From positions 1,265,001 to 1,329,000 of the forward strand of contig JACVTC010000031.1 of assembly GCA_016946835.1 (NCBI GenBank): a stretch of DNA of 64,000 bases, given 5' to 3'. This DNA is from Neocallimastix lanati (nom. inval.). Its lineage: Eukaryota; Neocallimastigomycota; Neocallimastigomycetes; Neocallimastigales; Neocallimastigaceae. Below the pieces are notes generated by a model. It saw nothing but the letters and a program-made list of their open reading frames with translations. It was not told where the DNA came from and did no database searches. The position numbers were made by a program, and so were the translations under genes. This document shows, one piece after another, positions 51,497-63,874 of this stretch (the stretch's first letter is position 1; the number at the start of each line of letters is the position of its first letter).

Positions 51497-54400
51497 ATGT
51501 CATCAGCAACTTTTCAATCCGAAACTGTCCCAAACCCACCAGTTCATGCTATCATAGAAGAAAACCCAGTTATTGGTACTCTTTACTTAAAAGATAATAC
51601 TGCTTTCCAAGGTATTTCTTTTGGTGCAGAACATTCCATTGCTGGTGAATGTGTTTTCCAAACTGGTGAGAATTTTTTTTTTATATATATAATTTTTGAT
51701 ATTATTAATCGAGCAATTCTATAAATTAATATATATATTTATTGATTTAATGTATTAACTAAAATTATTTTATTTACTACTTTTCTTTTGACCTATATTA
51801 TTAAACATTAAAATATTTTATCTTTCTGTTACATAACTTTTTTTTTTTCTCGGTGGCTTATTAAATATAATTTTAAATAATGAATTAATAATTAATACAT
51901 TAAAAAAAAAAAAAAATTAAAAATGAAATTTTATTATGATTACATTTATATAAATCAATTATCAAATATAAAAATTTAAATTTAATAATAATAAAGGTAT
52001 GGTCGGTTATCCAGAATCTTTAACTGATCCTTCTTACAGAGGACAAATTCTTGTTTTAACTTTCCCATTAGTTGGTAATTATGGTGTTCCTTCAAGAGAT
52101 GAAGTTGAAAAAGAATTAAATAATTTACCAAAATACTTTGAATCTTCACAAATTCATATTGCTGGTTTAATTATCGGTCAATATTCTCTTGACTTTTCAC
52201 ATTATTTAGCAAAAACTTCATTATCCGATTGGTTAAAGGAAAACAATGTTCCAGCTTTATATGGTATTGATACAAGAGCATTAACTAAAAAGATTAGAAA
52301 CCAGGGTGTTTTGTTAGGTAAGATTTTATTCCCAAAATCTGTTGTTGGTGATAACAAAAAATTTGTTGATCCAAATGCTCCAAATTGGTTAAAGGAATTA
52401 GATGATGTTGAATGGCATGATCCAAATACTCGTAATTTAGTTGCTGAAGTTTCAACAAAGGAAGTTCAATACTATAAGGCTGATCCAAGTATTGCTGTTA
52501 AGGGTCCAGATGGTAAAACTCTTCAAATTTTAGTTATTGATGTCGGTATGAAGAATAATCAAATTAGATGTTTTGTTAAGCGTGGTGTTGATATTAAAGT
52601 TGTTCCATGGGATTACGATTTCCTTAACGATAATGACTATGATGCTGTTTTTGTTAGTAATGGTCCAGGTGATCCAAGTTCCTTAAAAATCACTATTGAA
52701 CATTTAAGAGCTCAAATTAAAAAACAAAACAAGCCAATGTTTGGTATTTGTCTCGGTCACCAACTTATATCTTTAGCTGCTGGAGCTAAAACTAGAAAGA
52801 TGAAGTTTGGTAATCGTGGTCATAATATTCCATGTACCGATATGAAGACTGGTCGTTGTTTCATTACTTCTCAAAACCACGGTTATGCTGTTGATGCTGA
52901 CACTTTACCAGAAGGTTGGAAGGAATACTTTGTTAATGCTAATGATGCCTCTAATGAAGGTATTTACCATGAAACTCTTCCATACTTCAGTGTCCAATTC
53001 CACCCAGAAGCTACTCCTGGTCCAAAGGATACTGAGTTCTTATTCGATGACTTTATTTCCATTGTTAAGAAATGTAAGGAAGAAAATAAATTAGTTTCTT
53101 TACCACAAAAGGAAAAGGTAAACACTCCAAAGCGTGTTAACATTCGTAAGGTTTTAATTTTAGGTTCTGGTGGTTTATCTATTGGTCAAGCTGGTGAATT
53201 CGATTACTCTGGTTCTCAAGCTATTAAGGCTTTCAAGGAAGAAGGTATCTACACTATCTTAATTAATCCAAACATTGCTACCATTCAAACTTCTCAAGGT
53301 CTTGCTGATAAGATCTACTTCCTTCCAGTTACTGCTGATTTCGTTCGTAAGGTTATTCGTCACGAAAAACCAGATGGAATTTGCTGTACTTTTGGTGGTC
53401 AAACTGCTTTAAATGTTGGTGTTAAGTTGAAGAATGAATTTGCAGGTTTAGGTGTTAAGGTTTTAGGTACTCCAATTGAAACCATTGAAATGACTGAAGA
53501 TCGTGAATTATTCGCTCAAGCTTTATATGAAATTAATGAAAAGTGTGCTAAGAGTGAAGCCGCTTCTTCACTTGAAGAAGCTATTGAAGCTGCTAACCGT
53601 ATTCAGTACCCATTAATTATTCGTGCTGCTTATACTCTTGGTGGTTTAGGTTCTGGTTTCGCTGAAAATGAGGAACAATTGAGAGATATTTGTAACAAGG
53701 CTTTCGCTACCAGTCCACAAGTTTTAGTTGAAAGATCCATGAAGGGTTGGAAGGAAATTGAATACGAAGTCGTTAGAGATATTAATGACAATTGTGTTAC
53801 CGTTTGTAATATGGAAAACTTTGACCCATTAGGTATTCACACTGGTGATTCTATTGTTGTTGCTCCATCTCAAACTCTTTCTGATGAAGATTACATGATG
53901 CTCCGTAACACTGCTATCAATGTTGTTCGTCACTTGGGTGTTATTGGTGAATGTAACATTCAATACGCCCTTAACCCACAATCAAAGGAATACTGTATTA
54001 TTGAAGTTAATGCTCGTCTTTCCAGATCTTCTGCTTTAGCTTCTAAGGCTACTGGTTACCCATTAGCCTTTGTTGCTGCTAAGTTAGCTTTAGGTATTCC
54101 ATTAACTGAAGTTATGAACAATGTTACCAAGTCTACAATTGCTTGTTTCGAACCAAGTTTAGATTATTGTATTGTTAAGATTCCAAGATGGGATTTAAAG
54201 AAATTCAACAGAGTTAGTACTAAGATTTCTTCCTCAATGAAGAGTGTTGGTGAAGTTATGGCCATCGGTAGAACCTTTGAAGAAACTATTCAAAAGGCTA
54301 TTCGTGCTGTTGATGATTCCTTCATCGGTTTTGGTATGGACAAGAACATTCCATCTCTTGAAGATGAATTAATTCACCCATCTGATCAACGTTTATTCGC

Positions 54401-57400
54401 TATTGGTAATGCTTTCCATAAAGGTTACACTGTTGATAAGATTTGGGAATTAACCAGTATTGATAAGTGGTTCCTTAACAAACTTAAGAACATTGTCGAT
54501 TTAGAACAAAAGATTGCCAACTATACTCCATCAACCCTTCCAAGAGGTCTTTTATTAAATTCTAAGCAATTAGGTTTTTCTGATGTTCAACTTGCTAAGA
54601 TCTTACAAACTTCCGAATTAGCTATTAGAAAGATTCGTACTGATTATCAAATTAGACCATTCGTTAAACAAATTGATACAGTTGCTGCTGAATTCCCATG
54701 TTACACCAACTATTTATATATGACCTATAATGCTGTTGAGCATGATATTGAATTTAATGATCATGGTGTCATGGTTCTTGGTAGTGGTGTCTACCGTATT
54801 GGTAGTAGTGTTGAATTTGATTGGTGTGCTGTTCGTGCCATTCGTACCTTACGTGAAAACCATGTCAAGACCATTATGGTTAATTACAACCCAGAAACTG
54901 TCAGTACAGATTATGATGAAGCCGATAGATTATACTTTGAAACTTTAACTCTCGAAAGAGTTTTAGATATTTACGAAATTGAAAACTCTGAAGGTGTTAT
55001 CATTTCTATGGGTGGTCAAACACCAAACAACATTGCTTTACGTTTACATCGTCAAAATGTCAAGATTTTAGGTACTTCTCCAGAAATGATTGATAATGCC
55101 GAAAACAGATACAAGTTCTCTCGTATGTTAGATAAAATTGGTGTCGATCAACCACAATGGAAGGAATTAACCAGTATCAATGAAGCCTCAAAGTTCTGTG
55201 AAGATGTTGGTTACCCAGTTCTTGTTAGACCTTCTTACGTCCTTTCCGGTGCTGCTATGAACGTTGTATACTCCGAAAACGATTTACAAAACTTCTTAGA
55301 ACAAGCTACTGCCGTCTCCAGAGAATATCCAGTCGTTATTACCAAGTATATCGAAGAAGCAAAGGAAATTGAAATGGATGCTGTAGCACTTAACGGTAAA
55401 TTAATTATGCACGTCATTTCTGAACACGTTGAAAATGCTGGTGTCCACTCTGGTGATGCTACTTTAGTTTTACCACCACAAGATTTAGATCCAGAAACTA
55501 TAAAGAAACTCGAAAATGCTACAAGAAAGATTGGTATGGCCTTAAATGTTACTGGTCCATACAACATTCAATTCATTGCCAAGAACAATGAAATTAAGGT
55601 TATTGAATGTAACGTCAGATCTTCTAGATCCTTCCCATTTGTTTCTAAGGTTGTTGGTATTGATTTAATTGAATTAGCCACTAAGGTTATGCTCAACTTA
55701 CCAATTGATACTGAAAAATTAGAAAATGTTACCTACGATCGTGTTGCTGTTAAGGTACCACAATTCAGTTTCAGTAGACTTACTGGTGCAGATCCAGTTC
55801 TTGGTGTTGAAATGGCTTCCACTGGTGAAGTTGCTTGTTTCGGTGACAATAAGTATGAGGCTTACTTAAAGGCTCTTCTTTCTACTGGTTTCACCCTTCC
55901 AAAGAAGAATATTTTATTATCTATTGGTTCTTACAAGGAAAAGGTTGAATTCTTACCATCTGTAAAGCGTCTTCATGAAATGGGATTCCAACTCTATGCT
56001 ACTTCCGGTACTGCTGATTTCATTCACGAACACGGTATTCCAGTCAAATACTTAGAAGCCATTGATAATGAAAAGGGTCCATACCAAGAATACAGTCTTT
56101 CTCAACATTTATCCAATAACCTTATTGATTTGTATATTAACTTACCATCTAAGAACAGATTCAGACGTCCAGCTAGCTACATTAGTACTGGTTACAAGAC
56201 TAGAAGAATGGCTGTTGATTTAGCTGTTCCACTTATTACTAACATTAAGTGTGCTAAACTTTTCGTTGAAGCTCTCAGCAGAAACTTTAAGTTTGAAATT
56301 TCATCCAACGATTTCAAGACCAGTCACCATACTGCTCAAATTCCAGGTTTAATTAATGTTCAAACCTTCTTCCATAACATCTCCAGCGACAAGGTCCATG
56401 AAACCGAAAGTTTCTCTAATCTTACTAAGGGTGCAATTGCTGGTGGTTTCACTGTGTCCAGTCTTATGCCAGTAGGTGATAACTGTATTCTTAGTAACAA
56501 TACTGAATTACAAAACACCCACAACAACTGTCACGGTAAGGCATACACGGATTACATTCTTAATGCCTATGCTACTCCAAAGAATATTAAAGAAATTGAT
56601 GATATCATTAGCGATACCACTTCCTTATTCATTCCACTTGTAGACAGTTACCCTGTTAACTTAAAGGATAAGGTGAATGAAATTATTGAATTCTTAAATA
56701 AGTGGCCAGCCTCCTTCCCAGTAGTTGCTGATGCTAAGAATGCTGATTTAGCTGCCTTCTTATTCCTTGCTAACTTACAAAAAAGACCTGTTCACATTAC
56801 TAATGTCACTACCGAACAAGATATTAATTTAATTTCTATCAGTAAAGAGAAGGGTGTAAAGGTTACCTGTGATGTTAATGTTTACAATCTCTTCCTTACC
56901 AATGAAGACTATGATTCTAAGTACCTTTCTTCCCCATCTGATGTAGATGCTCTCTGGGCTAACATCGATGTCATTGACTGTTTCTCTGTTGGTTCAACTC
57001 CATACTATCTTGCTAAGGAATGTGGTCATGTTAGTACTTCTGTTGGTCTTGAAGAAGCTCTTCCATTATTATTAACCGCTGTAAACGATGGTCGTCTTAC
57101 TCTTAATGATGTTGTTGACCGTTTATACAACAACCCACGTAGTATCTTCGATGTTCCAGAACAAACCAATACTTACGTTGAAATTGAACTTGACCGAAAG
57201 ATTGATGTTGTTAAGGATAGTTTCGAAACTTCTAACCTTGAGTGGTCTGCATTAGAAGGTAAGACTCTATACGGTCATGTTCACCGTACCGTTATTAGAG
57301 GTCAAACCGTTTACTTGGATGGTGCTTTCTTCCCAGAGGCTGTTAAGGGTCGTGACTTATCTGCTATTGTTAATATTACTAATACTCCACATGTTCCAAA

Positions 57401-58586
57401 GGAAACAACACTTATTGCCGCCTCACCAAAGAGTCCAAGAAGAGTGAGAACCGTTTCCTTATCCGAAAGTACCGAAAATTCACTTTTAAGATCCATTTCC
57501 GAACAATCTGGATTATCTAGCTTAATGAAGTCCCAAATTAAGCCACGTATGTCAATGTCCATGGCCGTCGAACCACCAAAGAGTATCTTGAGAAACCCAC
57601 GTTCTCAATACATTGCTGAACTTCCAAACTCTTTATCTTCTATCTTTGGAGGTGCTTCTCCATTCTACAAGCAACATATTCTTAGTGTTCGTCAATTTGA
57701 TCGTGATAATCTTCACTTATTATTCGGTGTGGCTCAAGAAATGCGTACTATTGTTGAGAGACAAGGTTACATTCCATTATTAACTGGCAGAATTCTTTGT
57801 ACTGCTTTCTATGAACCATCCACTCGTACCTGCTCTTCCTTCGAAACAGCTATGTTAAGATTAGGTGGTTCTGTTGTTCCAATCAAGGAAAGTACTTCCT
57901 CTGTCACTAAGGGTGAAACCCTTCAAGATACTATTAGAACTGTTGGTATGTATGCTGATGTCATTGCTCTTCGTCATCCAAAACCAGGAGCTGCTGCTTT
58001 AGCTGCTAAATATTCTACTATTCCAATCATTAATGCTGGTGATGGTATTGGTGAACATCCAACACAAGCCTTCTTAGATGCTTTCACTATTCGTGAAGAA
58101 TTAGGTACCTTGAATAACTTAACCATTACTCTTGTTGGTGATTTAAAGAATGGTCGTACTGTACACTCTCTTTGCAGACTTCTTAGTAACTATCAAATCA
58201 AGATTAACTATGTTTCTCCAGATTCCTTAAAGATGCCAAGAGAAATTATTGACGAACTTGATAAGATGAATGTTCAACAAAAGGAATACACTGATTTAAA
58301 CGAAGTTATTGCTGATACTGATGTTCTTTATGTTACTCGTATTCAAAAGGAACGTTTCTCAAGTGAAGAAGAATATAAAAAGGTATTTAACTCTTACATT
58401 ATTACTAACTCTGTATTAAGTGCTGCTAAATCTAGTATGATTGTTATGCATCCACTTCCACGTGTTAATGAAATTTCTCCAGAAGTCGATTTCGATCCAC
58501 GTGCTGCTTACTTCCGTCAAATGAAATATGGTTTATATGTTAGAATGGCTTTACTTTCATTAGTATTAGGAAAACGTAATTTATAA
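51497..58586 (+). CDS. URA2: CAD/Ura2: glutamine-dependent carbamoyl-phosphate synthase, DHOase-like domain, aspartate transcarbamylase
   Basis: Two exons, 51497-51665 and 51997-58586, with a 331-base GT..AG intron (phase 1), encode about 2252 residues, close to fungal Ura2. Domain order: GATase (1-420; FGICLGHQL with Cys308, and FHPEA with His392 and Glu394); CPSase (about 435-1480; two ATP-grasp halves with [13 protein letters not shown] and [15 protein letters not shown]); an MGS-type allosteric domain (about 1355-1495); a DHOase-like domain (about 1500-1800); a Ser-rich linker; and ATCase (about 1935-2252; STRT at 1998-2001, HPLPR near 2208). It makes carbamoyl phosphate and carbamoyl aspartate in UMP synthesis. 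The DHOase-like domain has [10 protein letters not shown] where active enzymes have DxHxH, so it is inactive, as in fungi generally. The linker has RRVRTVS (Ser1877), a PKA-type site. UTP feedback at the allosteric domain is expected from the family. Confidence 0.97.
51666..51996 (+). other. Intron of the CAD gene
   Basis: It begins GTGAGAAT and ends AATAATAAAG. It splits a Gly codon (G|GT), giving [12 protein letters not shown], which is the continuous conserved sequence of the glutaminase N-terminal domain. Frame continuity and the protein match fix both borders. Confidence 0.9.
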
Positions 58587-58620
58587 ATTCAATAAATTAA
58601 CATATTGAAATCACACACAT

Positions 58621-58653
<33 letters not shown>

Positions 58654-59020
58654 AAAAACTGAAAACTGAAAACTAAAAACTAAAAACTAAAAAAAAAAAA
58701 AAAAAATTAGAAAAGTAAAATTAAAAGAAAATTTACTTTTGTAATTTAAAATTTTTTAATTTTTTATTTTTTATTTTTTCTATTTTTTTTTTTTTTTTTT
58801 TTTTTTTTATTTTATTTTGAAAAGTCCTTTATTTAGATTGATCAATATTATTTATAATTATAATAATATTTATAATTTTTTTTATATAAACTTTTTTTTA
58901 TTACTTAATTTTTTGTTAATTATCGAAGGGGAAAAAAAAATAATAAGAATTATTAAAAAAAAATAATTATAACAATAATAATAATAATGTAGTTGCTATA
59001 TGAAAAAAATATTAATTTAT

Positions 59021-59064
<44 letters not shown>

Positions 59065-59597
59065 GTTAACCCCATGTTTTAAAAATATAAAAGGAAACAA
59101 TATTAACAACAAAGATCTATTTCTAGAAAAAAAATTTTTATTTTATTTTTTTTTTTTACATCACCATAATATGCATTTATAGATAAAAATATATATTATT
59201 TAAATTTTATAAAAATTAAAAAATTTTTATTTTATATATTTAAAAAAAAACAGAAAAAAAATTTTTTTTTAATCTTTTGTCTTTTTTGATACTAAAAACA
59301 AACAAACAAACAAAAAAAAAGAAAATACTTCAAAAAAAAAAATACTTTAAAAAAAAAAAAAATTTAAAAGAAAAAAAAAGTTGTAATTTGTTATTTAATA
59401 AAAAATATATATATTTATTATAAAAAAAATAATTATAAAAATTATATAAAAGTTAATAGTCATATAATAATATGAATATAACTTTTTTTTTTTTTTTTAT
59501 TTTTTATTATCAATAATAGTATTATTTTTTGTGTAAAAATTATATTTCTTTTATTTTTTTTATTTTTATTTTATTTTTTTTTATTATTATTATTATT

Positions 59598-59662
<65 letters not shown>

Positions 59663-59922
59663 GTGTGGTTGTTATATATTATTATTTGTTTTAATTATTT
59701 ACAGTAAGTTTTGGCATATTGAAAAATTAATTTTAATGAATGAATTATATTCCATTTCTTTCATTTTTAAACTGAAAAGGTTTAAAAATTTAGAAGACAT
59801 ATTAAAGTCTTTATTAAATAATTTTTTTTTTTTTTGTTTTTTAATTTTTTCAAATGTTTTGGATTAAAAAAAAAAAATTTTTTAGATTCATTAGAAAAGT
59901 ATTTACATATACTATCATAATT
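58587..59922. other. AT-rich intergenic DNA downstream of CAD
   Basis: It contains A runs (58623-58650 and 59023-59062), T runs and a TAA/AAT array (about 59600-59660). A poly-Ile open frame here is produced by the array. No gene is visible. The CAD polyadenylation site must lie in the first part but no specific signal stands out from the AT background. Confidence 0.6.
59023..59062. repeat. Poly(A) run of 40
   Basis: Forty uninterrupted A bases. A run of the same length occurs at 60360-60399 and another at 41856-41895. Confidence 0.8.
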
Positions 59923-59935
59923 CAGTTAGTATGTT

Positions 59936-60270
59936 ATAATTTAGACACATATGATGAGTACCTATCTCTCATTATGACCATAACAGATATAACTGTTAGG
60001 TGTGATATACTGGCATACTAGTACAGTGTTGCCCCTCCACAAGTCGTTACACATTTCTGTCTGGGACTTTATTCCCTAAAATTCCTACATATATCTCCAT
60101 TGACCAACATGCATTCGGAATAGGAACCATTCACCCCTTCAGTGAGGAGTGTAATCATTGGCTTGTGGACATGTTATCATCAGTGCCTATGATTAAGTCG
60201 TAGCGTAGTATCACAGGGGCTGGGTCCAATATGCTGCCAAGGGAAAGCCTTTTTGGAATACCACTGTGGT
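59936..60270. mobile_element. GC-rich island flanked by 13-bp direct repeats
   Basis: About 335 bases with clearly higher G+C than their flanks. They are bracketed by CAGTTAGTATGTT (59923-59935) and CAATTAGTATGTT (60271-60283), 12 of 13 identical, which looks like a target-site duplication. No poly(A) tail is visible at either border. One plus-strand frame from about 60009 is open for about 60 codons, has one TAG, then stays open to the right border (for example IPTYISIDQHAFGIGTIHPF). On the minus strand another frame is open for about 40 codons. I recognise no protein family. The core 60010-60037 resembles 4283-4310 in the retroposon near the left edge. Confidence 0.5.
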
Positions 60271-60359
60271 CAATTAGTATGTTGAAAGCTTCAAAAAATA
60301 TTATTTCTAATTGTTATATCATAAATATCATGACTATTAATTTCTGAATGATAAATAGG

Positions 60360-60399
<40 letters not shown>
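60360..60399. repeat. Poly(A) run of 40
   Basis: An uninterrupted A run shortly after the GC-rich island. It is about 75 bases beyond the right flanking repeat, so it is not clearly the tail of that insert. Confidence 0.8.
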
Positions 60400-60401
<2 letters not shown>

Positions 60402-60593
60402 AAGAAAAAAATTTTTTTTATTTTATCATTATCTTTATGTCCTATAAAATTTCTTTAAAGTGAACATCATTTTTTATTTTTTATTAAATATGATATATTT
60501 TTTTTTCTAACGGAGTTACTGAAGCCATTATAATGTTATAAAAAAATAAAAAATTAGAAAAAAAAAAAAAAAAAAGTTATTCAAAAAAAAAAA

Positions 60594-60630
<37 letters not shown>

Positions 60631-60860
60631 AAATATAAATATATTTTAATGTAAAATATAAAAAATGTAAATTGGTAAAGTTTCTTTCAGTTATATATAT
60701 GATACATGCATATTTTTTAAATAAAAAAAATTTAATAATAAATAAATAAATGTAAATATAAGCATAAACATAAATAAATAAATAAATAAATAATTTTGTT
60801 ATGGATTTAAAACATTTAAAAAAATTTTTTTTTTCTTTTTTACACTTTATTTTATTTTTA

Positions 60861-61110
60861 GTATTTCTATTGGTTTGATTTAAATTTAGATCACTGGCAA
60901 AATGCCAATCCTTAATTGTATCGCAATAACAAAAATCTTACTGAATTTGCTTCGCTTAGAAATAGAGTGCTTGTCGATGCTGAAATGACAAGGCCAAATA
61001 AAGGAAGTAATACCTTACAACCACATATCAATGGGGAAGAGTAAGACGACCGTCGTTTAGAGGCCCTATTGTCCTCTTCTTTCATTATTCCCCAGTCTAA
61101 AAAAAAAAAT
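60861..61110 (+). pseudogene. GC-enriched coding-like island ending in poly(A)
   Basis: One plus-strand frame reads through the whole island with two TAA stops: FDLNLDHWQNANP, then LTEFASLRNRVLVDAEMTRP, then DDRRLEALLSSSFIIPQSK. The coding-like frame and the ending CCCCAGTCTA plus 11 A bases suggest a retroposed fragment of a mobile-element or host transcript. I could not identify the family or find a target-site duplication. It contains the short palindrome ACGACCGTCGT (about 61037-61047). Confidence 0.4.
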
Positions 61111-61285
61111 TGTGATATATATAATTATTAAAATAGCTTATAATATATAAATATGAAATATGAAATAATAAAAAATTAAGAAAAAGACCGAATAGAATAT
61201 TAATGGTCTCTTGAAAATGAATAATCAAAAAAGATTTTTTTTATATTTTTTTTTCTTTTTCTTTTTTTTTTTTTTTTTTTTATTT

Positions 61286-61320
<35 letters not shown>

Positions 61321-61694
61321 AAGAAGGTAATATGTATTAATAATATAATGAATGAAGAAAAAAAAATATTATATATTTATTTCATAAAAATTTATAAATA
61401 ATAAATAATAAATTTAATTAATTCTATTTTTAATGTTGTAATTTTTTTAATATTATTGAAATATAAATAAAATAAAATAAAATAAATAAATTATAATAAA
61501 TAAATTATAATAAATAATTTTTTTTTTTCCTTTTTATATTAATTATTTTGGAATATCTACATAAAATTTCAAACTTTATTTTGAATAAAAAACAAATAAT
61601 AAAAAAAAAAAATAAAAAATTACTTTTCAAAATTTTAATTTTAATTCAAATTCGAAATCCATTTATTATTAGATTAATTTATATTTAAACTATT

Positions 61695-61725
<31 letters not shown>

Positions 61726-61916
61726 TTATTTTTAGTTTTTTTAGAATTATTAATTTTACTTTTACAAATAAAACAATTTTTAATTTTATAGTATATATAT
61801 ATATATTTATTATTTATTATTATTATTATTATTTTTTATCAAAAATTTCTTAAAAATAGAAACAACCACAAAATATATAATATTAAAAAAAAAATAAATA
61901 AGTAAATAAATTATAG
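61111..61916. other. AT-rich intergenic DNA upstream of the phosphatase gene
   Basis: T runs (about 61263-61281 and 61289-61316), an ATTT array (about 61697-61730) and TTA triplets. The promoter of the downstream gene must be here but no specific motif stands out. Confidence 0.5.
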
Positions 61917-61928
61917 ATGAAAGGATGA
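61917..61928 (+). promoter_or_regulatory. Three-codon upstream ORF overlapping the phosphatase start
   Basis: ATG AAA GGA TGA starts 8 bases before the chosen start. Its TGA overlaps that start as ATGA (61925-61928). If translated, the main frame would depend on leaky scanning or reinitiation. Whether the transcript includes it is not known. Confidence 0.4.
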
Positions 61929-62847
61929 AAACTCGTCAAGATTCATTATATCGTTGTTTATCTATTTGTAAAGGTTCGGGGTATTATTCAGCATCAAAAG
62001 AAGATAGAATAATAGTTATTCCAGACCTCATAGAATATATTAAAGATAATTATTCTAATTATCTTCAAAATATATATGATGAACCAAATTTATATTCCGA
62101 AAAGCAGCTTTTATCCTACATTGAAGATAAAACCTTCAAATTATATGCTGGTATTTCTTTTATTATTATTATAAATATTATACTTTATATATAGTCTTAT
62201 ATTATTATTTAAAATAATTTCCTTTTTTAATATTATTTATTTATATATATATATATATTTAAAATATTAAAAATATATATAATGGATAAAAATATTATAT
62301 GAAATTTCATTACATTAATTTTATTTATTTATCTATTTATTTATTTTAAATTAATATTAAAAACTATTAAAATAATTAAAATAATAAATTATACTAAACT
62401 TATATACTAGTTTTTGATGGACATTGTGGAAAATTCTGTAGTACTTATTTACAACAAATGTTTCCATTTGAATTATGTGCTAATGAATCTTTTAAACAAG
62501 GCAATTATAAATTAAGTTTAATTGAAACCTATGAAAATTTACATAAAAAATTACTTGAATGTAAGGATTATAAACCGGAAGAACAAACGTATATTTATTG
62601 GTAATTAATTTATCCTTTTTTTTTTCTCACACACTTTCTCTCTTTCTCTCTCTCTAAAACAATATAATAATAATTAAACATTTAAAAAAAAAAAAAAAAA
62701 AAAAAAGTATTAATAATAATAATAAAAAATTAATTATTAAAAGTATAAATAAAAAAATAAAATAAAATAAAATAAAATAAAATAAATTTTTATATTAGAA
62801 ATTTCATAAAATAATTTTGTTTAATAATTATTAATTAACGTTTATTC

Positions 62848-62880
<33 letters not shown>

Positions 62881-63664
62881 GAATGATACATTTATATATT
62901 TATGTATTATCGATATATATATATATTAATTTTTTGTTTTATAGCTCAGGATCTACGGCGTCTGTAGCTTTAATTACAGAAGAAGAGACATTTTTCTCAT
63001 TTTTAGGTGATAGTCCTATTATAATTTGGAAAAATTATGAAGAAAAACCAAAATTAGTAAATATATATTTCTTAGATATATATATATATTAATAAATAAA
63101 TTTTAGTTAATTAAATATAATATATATATATATTATTTTATATGATTTATTTAATTAGTTATTTAAAGAGCATAATATTGAAAATGAATCTCTTCATCAA
63201 ACTTTAATCGATTCAAATATTTTTTTTGTTGTATCACAACCACAAAATCATAAACCATTATCAAAAATTGTCACGGATTCCGAGGAAAAGCAAAAAATAT
63301 TAGAGAAGTTTAATATGGGAAATGTACCAAGAAAGTATCGTAAAAATAAAAAATCAAATAAAAGTAAAAAAAACGATCTTAAACCTGAAAATATACGAAT
63401 TGGGTTTTCAGCATTAAATGTTTGGGGTACATTAGGTGATAGTATTTATGAACCTAATATTTTTAATCCATTTGTTGAAGAAATGGAAAATTTTAGAAAT
63501 TTGAAGCGTGAACGACTAAATGAAATGGCAATTAAATTAAAACCAGGATCATTTTCAAAAACTCATTCATTTATGGATGTTGATATTGAAGAAATTGAAG
63601 CAATGGATCAAGAAATTGAGAGTATCAATAATGTAGATAATAATGCTAATATTACTACTACTGC

Positions 63665-63696
<32 letters not shown>

Positions 63697-63827
63697 GTTA
63701 TACCAATTTAAAACCAAATATTTTTGGTTTTAAACAAAAATTTAATACCAATAATAATACTACTATATTCAATAAAAATTCAAAAAATCTTAATAATAAT
63801 TACAGTAATAATAATAATAATTATAGC

Positions 63828-63874
<47 letters not shown>

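Noticed and set aside
52294-57562. Several short open frames in other frames and on the minus strand within CAD
   Set aside because: They overlap the CAD coding exon and show no independent homology.
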